The position numbers were made by a program, and so were the translations under genes. Positions 1 to 5,995 of a stretch of DNA of 6,323 nucleotides are shown in pieces. The first letter of the stretch is position 1. The number at the start of each line of letters is the position of its first letter. Below the pieces are notes generated by a model. It saw only the letters and a list, made by a program, of their open reading frames with translations, ran no database searches and was not told the DNA's origin. This DNA is from an uncultured Porphyromonadaceae bacterium (GTDB taxonomy: Bacteria > Bacteroidota > Bacteroidia > Bacteroidales > Muribaculaceae). Location: NCBI GenBank assembly GCA_902494595.1, contig CABUTY010000084.1, positions 1 to 6,323 of the forward strand. The letters run 5' to 3'.

Positions 1-541
1 CAGCATGGAGGCGGCCACCCGACATCCTCTTCAGAGCTTCGCCGACCTTATCACCATCGAGGAATATAAGAAGAAAAAACGCCCCAAAGTGGTACTTACA
101 TGGGCTCCGCATCCAAAGGCCCTTCCCCAGGCCGTCCCGAATTCCTTTGTGGAATGGATGGTGGCTGCCGGATATGATGTGGTGGTGACGCATCCGGAAG
201 GTTACGAACTCGACCCCTCGTTCACCACGGGTGCCGAGATTGTCTACGACCGTAAAAAGGCTTTTGAAGGTGCCGACTTCATATATGCCAAGAACTGGAG
301 CGCATATGCCGACCCCAACTATGGCAAGGTACTGAATACAGACAGGACATGGACCGTCGACAGCGAGGCCATGGGCTGGACCGACGACGCTTATTTCATG
401 CACTGTCTGCCGGTACGCCGCAACATGATCGTCACTGACGATGTCATAGAGTCGGCACAGAGTCTGGTGATTCCCGAAGCGGCCAATCGCGAGATTTCGG
501 CTCAGGTAGTGCTCAAACGTTTCCTCGAAGAGAGATTATGA
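1..541 (+). CDS. argF': N-acyl-L-ornithine carbamoyltransferase (probably N-succinylornithine), C-terminal part, 5' end outside window
   Basis: This cytoplasmic transcarbamylase transfers the carbamoyl group of carbamoyl phosphate to an N-acylated ornithine, giving N-acyl-citrulline for arginine synthesis. The open frame runs in from the left edge. The ATG at 5 is an internal methionine, because the carbamoyl-phosphate motif (RHPLQ, bases 20-34) lies only five residues after it and the family has a whole N-terminal domain before that point. About 179 residues are visible, roughly the second (ornithine-binding) domain, including the HCLP signature at 401-412 within HCLPVRRN, and the end matches the family closely (IPEAANREISA). 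The sequence resembles the Bacteroides fragilis enzyme shown to use N-succinylornithine. The residue that separates succinyl from acetyl specificity (proline versus glutamate near position 90 of that protein) lies in the missing half, so the acyl group is inferred. The stop is 13 nt before argB, indicating one operon. Confidence 0.93.
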   Translation, partial: SMEAATRHPLQSFADLITIEEYKKKKRPKVVLTWAPHPKALPQAVPNSFVEWMVAAGYDVVVTHPEGYELDPSFTTGAEIVYDRKKAFEGADFIYAKNWSAYADPNYGKVLNTDRTWTVDSEAMGWTDDAYFMHCLPVRRNMIVTDDVIESAQSLVIPEAANREISAQVVLKRFLEERL

Positions 542-554
542 TATCCGCAAAGGC

Positions 555-1328
555 ATGATATCTGTATATAAGATAGGTGGCAATGTCATTGATGACGCCG
601 AAGCTCTGGAGTCGTTTCTCAAGGATTTCTCGCGACTTCCGGGTCGTAAGATACTGGTGCACGGTGGCGGCAAGCTGGCCACTCGTCTTGGCGAAACTCT
701 GGGAGTGGAAGCCACGATGATTGACGGTCGCCGCATAACCGATGCCCGAACCCTCGACATTGTGACCATGGTATACGCCGGACTGATAAACAAGCGGTTA
801 GTGGCCGCATTGCAGAAAAACGACAGCGACGCGATAGGTCTCACAGGTGCCGACGCCAATATGATAACCGCTGTTCGTCGTTCGCCGGAGCCTGTGGATT
901 ACGGCTATGTGGGCGACATTTCGGTCAGTGGTGTCAACGTGAAAGCCATCGGCAATCTACTCGACAATGGCGTCACGCCGGTGTTCTGCGCCATCACTCA
1001 TGATGGCCGAGGCTCGCTGCTCAACTGCAATGCCGACAGCATTGCCACCGCGCTGGCTACTGCAATGTCGCGATGTATGCCGGCAAGACTCGTCTTCTGT
1101 TTCGAGAAGCCGGGAGTTCTCGCCAATGTCGACGATCCTTCGAGTGTGGTGCCTGTGATTACCCCCGATATTTACCGGTCGATGCTTGACGACGGCTCTG
1201 TGAGCCGTGGCATGATACCGAAAATCGAGAATGCTCTCAAGGCTGTGGCCGAAGGCGTGGAGTCGGTGACGATACGATGCAGCGACAACATAACCGTTCC
1301 CTCCGGGACCGTGATAACATTCTCATGA
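555..1328 (+). CDS. argB: Acetylglutamate kinase (N-acyl-glutamate kinase)
   Basis: ArgB is a cytoplasmic amino-acid kinase that phosphorylates the side-chain carboxyl of N-acetyl- or N-succinyl-glutamate with ATP, the second step of arginine synthesis. The 257 residues match the short E. coli-type enzyme. Visible landmarks are the N-terminal phosphate-binding lysine and glycines (KIGGN, 6-10), the second glycine loop (VHGGGK, 35-40), the acyl-glutamate-binding stretch NCNAD (157-161), and the late lysine in GMIPKIENA (K223) that contacts ATP phosphates. The N-terminal extra helix of arginine-inhibited hexameric kinases is absent, so direct feedback inhibition by arginine is unlikely (inference). 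The start at 555 gives the normal family N-terminus only 13 nt after argF'. Upstream bases (GCAAAGGC) form only a weak ribosome site. The stop overlaps the next start as ATGA. Given the neighbouring succinyl-type transcarbamylase, the natural substrate may be N-succinylglutamate. Confidence 0.95.
   Translation: MISVYKIGGNVIDDAEALESFLKDFSRLPGRKILVHGGGKLATRLGETLGVEATMIDGRRITDARTLDIVTMVYAGLINKRLVAALQKNDSDAIGLTGADANMITAVRRSPEPVDYGYVGDISVSGVNVKAIGNLLDNGVTPVFCAITHDGRGSLLNCNADSIATALATAMSRCMPARLVFCFEKPGVLANVDDPSSVVPVITPDIYRSMLDDGSVSRGMIPKIENALKAVAEGVESVTIRCSDNITVPSGTVITFS
1325..1328 (+). other. ATGA start/stop overlap, argB to argE
   Basis: The TGA of argB (1326-1328) shares bases with the ATG of the deacylase gene (1325-1327). 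This arrangement usually means that the ribosome finishing one gene starts the next, and it decides the deacylase start against the upstream in-frame ATG at 1277. Confidence 0.85.
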
Positions 1329-2425
1329 ATAATAATACCCTAAAGGAGGCCATAGAGCTGCTGCAGCGTCTTGTGAGATGCAAACGCATATCGCGTCATG
1401 AGAGTGATGCCTCAGGTATTATCGGCGATTATCTTGCCGAGAAAGACGTGACGCCGTTGACCTGCGGACCCAACAACATTGCCGTAGCCAGCAGCCGTGA
1501 CCCGGGGAAACCGACGCTGATGCTCTACAGTCATGTCGATACTGTGAAGCCTTCGCCGGCCTACACTTTCAATCCCTACAGTGGCGAGCTTCGCGATGGC
1601 CGCATTCTGGGTATCGGCAGCAACGACGCCGGCGCTTCATTAGTGACTCTTCTGTTTACCATCCTCGCACTCAGGGAGAAAAAACTTCCTTTCAATCTTG
1701 TCTATGCGGTCACTGTCGAAGAGGAGGTTGGCGGAGAGAACGGAATGAGAAGAGTGCTGCCATGGCTTTCCGAGAATGGAATAAAACCCGACATGGTGAT
1801 TGTGGGTGAGCCTACGGGAATGCAGCCGGCAGTGGCCGAAAGAGGCCTAGTGGTTCTAGATTGCCTGACGCACGGCGTGACGGGTCATGCCGCACGCAAC
1901 GAGGGAGTGAATGCCATTTACCGAGCAATCGACGATATGGCGGCTCTAAGACGTTTCAAGTTTCCCAAGGTTTCGGAAGTGCTGGGACCGGTAAAGGTCA
2001 GCATCACTCAGATAGAAGCAGGCCGTCAACATAATGTAGTTCCCGACGAATGCCAATGGGTTGTGGATATACGCACCACCGATGCCTATACCAATGAAGA
2101 GACTGTGGGTCTGTTGCGCAACGCTCTGAGTCCATACACCGACGCTACACCGCGCTCCACAAGGGTGCAGGCTTCGGTGCTCGCAGATACGCATCCTCTG
2201 TACAGAGCGGCTCTGGCTATGGGACTCTCCCCATTCGTGTCGCCAACAACTTCCGACATGTCGCTCATGCATGGCATCCCCTCGCTGAAAATCGGCCCCG
2301 GCGAATCATCCCGATCGCATACCGCCGATGAGTTCGTGACGGTTGACGAACTGGCCGGCGCACTCGACATTTATCCAAAACTTATCAAACAGTTAGAAAA
2401 TGAATTTATGGGACAAGGGTTTTGA
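1325..2425 (+). CDS. argE: M20-family metallo-deacylase of arginine synthesis (N-acyl-citrulline deacylase, ArgE-like)
   Basis: This zinc-dependent amidohydrolase of the M20/ArgE/DapE family most likely removes the acyl group from N-acyl-citrulline made by the preceding transcarbamylase, releasing citrulline for ArgG. That substrate is inferred from position; the family alone would also allow N-acetylornithine. The start at 1325 is preferred over an in-frame ATG at 1277, because it overlaps the argB stop as ATGA and the extra 16 residues (very basic and polar) are only argB read in another frame. From 1325 the protein is 366 residues. Metal and catalytic motifs are complete: SHVDTV (69-74, H70 and D72), D101 in GSND, the glutamate pair E133-E134 in EEEVGG (general base and metal ligand), E162 in GEPT, and H332 in SHTADE near the C-terminus. 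The central lid domain lies roughly between residues 170 and 280. The gene overlaps argH by 26 nt. Confidence 0.9.
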   Translation: MNNNTLKEAIELLQRLVRCKRISRHESDASGIIGDYLAEKDVTPLTCGPNNIAVASSRDPGKPTLMLYSHVDTVKPSPAYTFNPYSGELRDGRILGIGSNDAGASLVTLLFTILALREKKLPFNLVYAVTVEEEVGGENGMRRVLPWLSENGIKPDMVIVGEPTGMQPAVAERGLVVLDCLTHGVTGHAARNEGVNAIYRAIDDMAALRRFKFPKVSEVLGPVKVSITQIEAGRQHNVVPDECQWVVDIRTTDAYTNEETVGLLRNALSPYTDATPRSTRVQASVLADTHPLYRAALAMGLSPFVSPTTSDMSLMHGIPSLKIGPGESSRSHTADEFVTVDELAGALDIYPKLIKQLENEFMGQGF

Positions 2426-3692
2426 ACCCGACCGACTGATAGAAGAATTTACCGTTGGCAACGACCGTGAGCTTGACCTTCGTCTTGCCCGTCATGATGT
2501 GGAAGGCTCCATGGCCCACATCAGGATGCTTCAGAGCATAGGTCTCCTTGAAAAGGAGGAGCTCGACACGTTGCTCGAAGGACTTGAAGAGATACATGCG
2601 CGTATTCTCTCGGGTGATTTCCGTATAGAGGAAGGTGTGGAGGATGTCCATTCGCAGGTAGAGTTCATGCTGACGGCCAAGTATGGCGATTTGGGCAAGA
2701 AAATACACTCCGGGCGATCGCGTAACGACCAGGTGCTTCTGGATCTTAAACTCTTCATGCGCGACGAGCTGAAGCGTGTATCTGAGGCTGTGGAGCGACT
2801 TTTCAACCGTCTTCTCCTACTGAGCGATGAACATAAGGAGGACCTTATGCCCGGCTATACACACCTGCAGGTGGCCATGCCGTCATCGTTCGGCCTATGG
2901 TTCGGTGCATACGCAGAGTCGCTTGCCGATGACATGCAGATGCTTGCGGCCGCCTACAATATCGCCAACCAGAATCCCCTCGGCTCCGCTGCCGGGTACG
3001 GCTCTTCATTCCCCCTCGACAGAGGGATGACCACCAGGCTGCTCAATTTTGCCGATATGCATTATAATGTTGTGGCGGCGCAAATGAGCCGTGGCAAAAC
3101 GGAGCGCGCCGTGGCTATGGCCGTGGCTGCAATCGCCTCTACTCTCGCCCATCTCGCTATGGATGTGTGTATGTGGATGTGCCCCGACTTCGCATTCATA
3201 TCATTCCCCGACGAGCTTACCACAGGCTCCTCGATAATGCCTCACAAGAAGAACCCCGATGTCTTCGAGATAATGCGCGGAAAGTGCAATAGATTGCAGG
3301 CCATCCCCAATGAGGTTGCTCTGCTTACCGCCAATCTACCCTTGGGTTACAACCGCGACCTCCAGCTCCTGAAGGACATCACATTCCCCGCTACCGACGA
3401 GCTGGTGAAATGTCTCGACATGGCCGAGTTCATGCTCCGTCATATTCGCATCAGAAAGAATATTCTCGACGACAAGAAGTATGACTACCTGTTTACGGTT
3501 GAGGATGTTAACCGTCTTGTATTGTCGGGCGTACCCTTCCGCGACGCCTACCGTCAGATTGGCATGCAGGTACAGCGTGGCGAGTACAAACCCACACGGG
3601 AGCTGCACCATACTCACGAAGGGAGCATCGGTAATCTCTGCAACGACCGAATCCGGAGCAAATTCCAGTCTGTCATCGACCGGATATCATGA
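2400..3692 (+). CDS. argH: Argininosuccinate lyase
   Basis: ArgH cleaves argininosuccinate to arginine and fumarate, the last step of the pathway, as a cytoplasmic homotetramer of the fumarase/aspartase superfamily. The 430 residues are slightly shorter than Bacteroides homologues (about 447) and the protein is complete. Landmarks are HSGRSRNDQ (103-111), the catalytic histidine in PGYTHLQ (H155), and the superfamily signature GSSIMPHKKNP (276-286) with the catalytic serine at S278. The C-terminal region has the Bacteroidetes-type HHTHEGSIGNLCND segment. The N-terminus MNLWDKGF matches the usual 'LW(E/D)K' opening, which fixes the start at 2400, 26 nt inside the deacylase gene, so translation is probably coupled. 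The final codons (3687-3692) also carry the stop of an AraC remnant on the opposite strand. It is the last gene of the arginine operon, and no terminator is evident behind it. Confidence 0.97.
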   Translation: MNLWDKGFEPDRLIEEFTVGNDRELDLRLARHDVEGSMAHIRMLQSIGLLEKEELDTLLEGLEEIHARILSGDFRIEEGVEDVHSQVEFMLTAKYGDLGKKIHSGRSRNDQVLLDLKLFMRDELKRVSEAVERLFNRLLLLSDEHKEDLMPGYTHLQVAMPSSFGLWFGAYAESLADDMQMLAAAYNIANQNPLGSAAGYGSSFPLDRGMTTRLLNFADMHYNVVAAQMSRGKTERAVAMAVAAIASTLAHLAMDVCMWMCPDFAFISFPDELTTGSSIMPHKKNPDVFEIMRGKCNRLQAIPNEVALLTANLPLGYNRDLQLLKDITFPATDELVKCLDMAEFMLRHIRIRKNILDDKKYDYLFTVEDVNRLVLSGVPFRDAYRQIGMQVQRGEYKPTRELHHTHEGSIGNLCNDRIRSKFQSVIDRIS

Positions 3693-3746
3693 ATTGCGGT
3701 ACTCCTGGGGGGTCATCCCCGTATATTTGCGAAAATACTCGGTAAG
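3687..3746 (-). pseudogene. Remnant of an AraC-family transcriptional regulator (last 19 codons plus stop)
   Basis: Reading the minus strand from 3746 to 3690 gives LTEYFRKYTGMTPQEYRNS, followed by TGA at 3689-3687. This is the typical end of an AraC/XylS DNA-binding domain: the last helix of the second helix-turn-helix followed by the G(M/I)TP-x-(E/Q)YR signature that closes such proteins. In this frame the two preceding codons are stops (TGA at 3749-3747 and TGA at 3752-3750, the latter ending the phosphopantetheinyl transferase). The rest of the AraC protein is not found in any frame nearby, so this is a fragment and not a gene. Its stop lies inside the last codons of argH, which suggests that an intact regulator once sat convergent to argH with overlapping ends. 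I infer that the upstream part was lost when the adjoining operon arrived or was rearranged. The family match rests on reading the motif by eye. Confidence 0.78.
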
Positions 3747-3749
3747 TCA

Positions 3750-4280
3750 TCAGCTGCCTGTAAACGCTATGGTCATGAAGCAGCCGTGAAGAGGACCGAT
3801 GGTGGTAAGGGTGATTTCCTCGGTAGGGCCTGAGGGCCAGTCGCGGGGGTTGTCGGGAATGATGCCCGAGAGCTTGACCGACGCCTCTTTCCTCGTCCAT
3901 AACCTTACCAGCGTCTCTATGGAATTTGCCGAGGTTGTAATGTGCTGTCTCTCCGCATCGGTAAAGGCCACGTCGAGAATTTCCATGTTGCTGCCGTTGC
4001 CGATATCCTCTATATCACAGCCCACGGGTAAATCGCTGACAACTGCCATTACCGCCCGCCGGCAATGTGATAGACTGAAATGAATATGCGGACATGCCGG
4101 AAAGAATGGTTTTCCATCCTTTCCGGCATTCATTTCGGGGAGACTCTCAAGTCCATAATGTTTTTTGAGCAGCGACAAAAGGAGTCTGCGTGCCTGCACG
4201 CTCTGCTGCGGAGGGGTAAGCAAGGCCTCCCCGGTATATTCGACGAGATAGTCTATAATGCGCTCTCCTCGCGGTTCCAT
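3750..4280 (-). CDS. 4'-phosphopantetheinyl transferase superfamily protein (Sfp type)
   Basis: Enzymes of this family move the phosphopantetheine arm of coenzyme A onto a serine of carrier-protein domains, activating fatty-acid, polyketide or nonribosomal peptide machinery. The 176-residue protein is shorter than Sfp (about 224) but holds the core motifs: GKDGKPFF (53-60), HFSLSHC (67-73), the magnesium-binding VGCDIED (D89 and E91), FTDAER (106-111), and RLWTRKEASVK (126-136) with E132 and the CoA-binding lysines. The ATG at 4280 lies 28 nt inside the end of the transporter gene, so translation is probably coupled. It has no good ribosome site; a GAGGAG occurs just inside the gene, but only an ATT follows it at a suitable distance, so 4280 is kept. 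Two adjacent TGA codons end it. Given the reductase fragment and transporter in the same operon, I infer that it serves a nonribosomal or carrier-protein-dependent pathway encoded alongside, not the housekeeping fatty-acid carrier. Confidence 0.88.
   Translation of the reverse strand: MEPRGERIIDYLVEYTGEALLTPPQQSVQARRLLLSLLKKHYGLESLPEMNAGKDGKPFFPACPHIHFSLSHCRRAVMAVVSDLPVGCDIEDIGNGSNMEILDVAFTDAERQHITTSANSIETLVRLWTRKEASVKLSGIIPDNPRDWPSGPTEEITLTTIGPLHGCFMTIAFTGS
4094..4129 (-). other. Strong RNA hairpin inside the phosphopantetheinyl transferase gene
   Basis: Arms of 11 bp (ATGCCGGAAAG at 4094-4104 and its exact complement at 4119-4129) are followed inward by one apposition and 4 bp (ATGG/CCAT) around a four-base loop at 4110-4113. 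In the minus-strand mRNA the apposition is G-U, so the stem is 16 continuous pairs with an AAAA loop. It covers codons 51-63, which encode the conserved NAGKDGKPFFPA segment. No U-run follows, so it does not look like an intrinsic terminator. The structure is certain from the bases; any function is unknown. Confidence 0.6.
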
Positions 4281-5995
4281 GAGAGGTTCAGGATATTCTG
4301 ACGGAACATATACTCATAGTTCTCTCTGTCGCAGGTCTTGTGAAGGATTAGAAGACCTATCCCCTCTTTGGAGTCATATTCCACGGGATTGAAGGGTCTG
4401 CCTTCATCCTTGATTACGGCATCTACCTTACCGGCTCCGAGGGATATGCGCAGGTCAATGGCCGATGCGGTTTTCTTTCCCGACAATCCGTGAGTGATAA
4501 TGTTTTTCAGACATTCCTCGCATGCCAGCACTATTCGCAGCCTCAACGCATTCTCCACCTTGGCGTCGGCAAGCCATTTCTCGACAATTCTCAGCGCCTC
4601 ATCCATTCCCTTCATATCGGCATCCACCGACAAGTCTAGCATATCGTCGGGATTGGTCTTGGGTATGAGCACCACCGGAAGATGGTTTCCCTTCTGCCTG
4701 AGGATAAAGGGTATGAGAATGATTACCAGCAATGACTGACCGATGGCGAAACCCCACCAGGGATTTATCCAGCCGTTACCCTGTGCCGAGAGAGCTGACA
4801 GCATCCAGTAGCATAACATGGGAAGCAATGGCTGGCCGAAAGAAATTGTCAGTGCCATTCCCTTGTGGCCGTAAAGCTGATAGACAGGTATCAGGAGGTA
4901 GACGGCACACTGCAGTATGATGTTGAAGGCATAAGGCAGGAGTGCCTTATGGAGCATTGCGGCATCGGCCGGATTCTCTATTCCGAAAATGCCGGCGATT
5001 ACCCCTGGCAAGAAGATAATGACCGATGCGAGGATGGCGAGACTTACCGTAAGGAAACGGTAAGCGCGGCCGAGAACGAGTGCCACACCATTATTGTCGC
5101 CCGACCCTTTGAGAATCGCGGCGACCGGCTGGAATGACTCAAGAGTACCCGTGAGTATTATCATGGAAAAGCTCAGCAGATACATGCATACCGAGAGGGC
5201 TATGATACCCGAAGTTCCCAGATAGTGCATGGCCACGAGGTTATTGCCCAGGAGCTGCACGGCTATCAGAGCCGTGGCTATGCCGAAGGGAAGCCCCATG
5301 GCCGCAACCTTCATGATTTCCTTATAACTTCCATGGAAACGTATCCTCAGCGTCTCGGGACGGCTGAAATGGAAAGCCAGAATCATGAGCGCCGCCAGAT
5401 AACTGATTACGGTGGCGATAGCGGCGCCGGTCATGCCCCAGCCGAGCATGGCCAGAAATACGTAGTCGAGCGACAGGTTCACCACAGTGGCCGTAGCCAC
5501 CGCCGCCGTCACCCTCCGCGGCGACCCGTCGAGGGTGACGAACATCTGGAGAACAACCATCACCATGTACACCGCAGATGCCGGCAATATCACCGCCAGA
5601 TACTGGGAGGTATATTCCTTCAGCGACTCGTCGAGGCAAAGGAGTCCTGTAAGTGGAGCCGGATGTGCCACGCATCCTATCAGGATACCGATGCCGGCCA
5701 CTGTGGCCATTACCAGCGAGAACAGCGACGAAGCCTTCGGCCGGTCATGGTTGCCGATGGCCACGCCGGCGTGCATTGTTCCGCCGACACCTAAGAGCTT
5801 GCACAGTGCGAAAAGCGTCTGAGTCACAGGCATGCACAGGTTGATGGCGCTCATAGCCTTCTCGTCGAGGAAATGGCTCAGCATAACCCCGTCGATGAGA
5901 TTGCCCACCTGCGACGCCGATGCCGTCAGCACCGACGCCAGCAGGAAGCTGTTGAAAGCCTTGCCTACAAGATATGGAGTACGACGCGTGCTCAT
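4253..5995 (-). CDS. MATE/MOP-family transporter fused to a C-terminal RsbW-like GHKL ATPase domain
   Basis: The protein has 580 residues in two parts. Residues about 1-435 form a MATE-type (multidrug and toxin extrusion, MOP superfamily) inner-membrane transporter, with about 12 hydrophobic segments by eye (roughly 15-37, 48-70, 92-110, 131-153, 162-183, 188-210, 231-254, 262-285, 314-338, 346-371, 379-401 and 412-433). The two halves show the family repeat, including QVGNLIDGVML (29-39) and a TLDGSPRRV loop near 154-162. Residues about 450-580 form a soluble domain of the histidine-kinase-like ATPase type closest to anti-sigma kinases such as RsbW/SpoIIAB: an N-box CEECLKN (E494 and N498), a DEGRPF box (D530, G532) and GIGLL (545-549). 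The glutamate needed for serine kinase activity and the nucleotide-binding residues are kept, so it may be active. The start at 5995 overlaps the upstream stop as ATGA, and the TAG stop lies inside the phosphopantetheinyl transferase gene. Substrate unknown; export of the operon's product is an inference. Confidence 0.85.
   Translation of the reverse strand: MSTRRTPYLVGKAFNSFLLASVLTASASQVGNLIDGVMLSHFLDEKAMSAINLCMPVTQTLFALCKLLGVGGTMHAGVAIGNHDRPKASSLFSLVMATVAGIGILIGCVAHPAPLTGLLCLDESLKEYTSQYLAVILPASAVYMVMVVLQMFVTLDGSPRRVTAAVATATVVNLSLDYVFLAMLGWGMTGAAIATVISYLAALMILAFHFSRPETLRIRFHGSYKEIMKVAAMGLPFGIATALIAVQLLGNNLVAMHYLGTSGIIALSVCMYLLSFSMIILTGTLESFQPVAAILKGSGDNNGVALVLGRAYRFLTVSLAILASVIIFLPGVIAGIFGIENPADAAMLHKALLPYAFNIILQCAVYLLIPVYQLYGHKGMALTISFGQPLLPMLCYWMLSALSAQGNGWINPWWGFAIGQSLLVIILIPFILRQKGNHLPVVLIPKTNPDDMLDLSVDADMKGMDEALRIVEKWLADAKVENALRLRIVLACEECLKNIITHGLSGKKTASAIDLRISLGAGKVDAVIKDEGRPFNPVEYDSKEGIGLLILHKTCDRENYEYMFRQNILNLSWNREESAL
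5992..5995 (-). other. ATGA start/stop overlap, reductase to transporter
   Basis: On the minus strand the transporter ATG (5995-5993) shares bases with the TGA that ends the reductase-like gene (5994-5992). It supports co-translation of the two genes and fixes the transporter start, for which no Shine-Dalgarno sequence is visible. Confidence 0.85.

Noticed and set aside
536..859. Minus-strand open frame of 107 codons opposite argB
   Set aside because: It is the antisense shadow of a clear argB gene, with serine/arginine-rich composition typical of reverse-frame translation and no recognisable motif.
1277..1324. Upstream in-frame ATG for the deacylase, adding 16 residues
   Set aside because: The added residues are only argB in another frame; the ATGA overlap at 1325 and the family N-terminus favour the later start.
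3709..3720. Possible intrinsic terminator GGGG-TCAT-CCCC
   Set aside because: The stem is only 4 bp and is not followed by a proper T-run on either strand; the bases are explained by the AraC remnant codons.
3673..3900. Minus-strand open frame of 75 codons spanning the argH/transferase junction
   Set aside because: It is in a different frame from both the transferase and the AraC tail, has a composition unlike a real protein, and covers the conserved transferase C-terminus out of frame.
4253..4275. Alternative transferase start at an ATT codon behind GAGGAG
   Set aside because: ATT starts are very rare and Bacteroidales depend little on Shine-Dalgarno pairing; the ATG at 4280 is a simpler start.
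5043..5064. Seven-base inverted repeat CTTACCG / CGGTAAG
   Set aside because: Short, inside coding sequence and within chance expectation for several kilobases.
5508..5539. Nine-base inverted repeat GTCACCCTC / GAGGGTGAC with a 14-base spacer
   Set aside because: It lies in the coding region for the VTLDGSPRRVT loop of the transporter, and repeated Val-Thr and Arg/Leu codons readily produce it; the stem is short for its loop.
5225..5794. Plus-strand open frame of 189 codons inside the transporter gene
   Set aside because: Histidine/arginine/glutamine-rich sequence with no domain, fully antisense to a transporter whose membrane segments and motifs are unmistakable.
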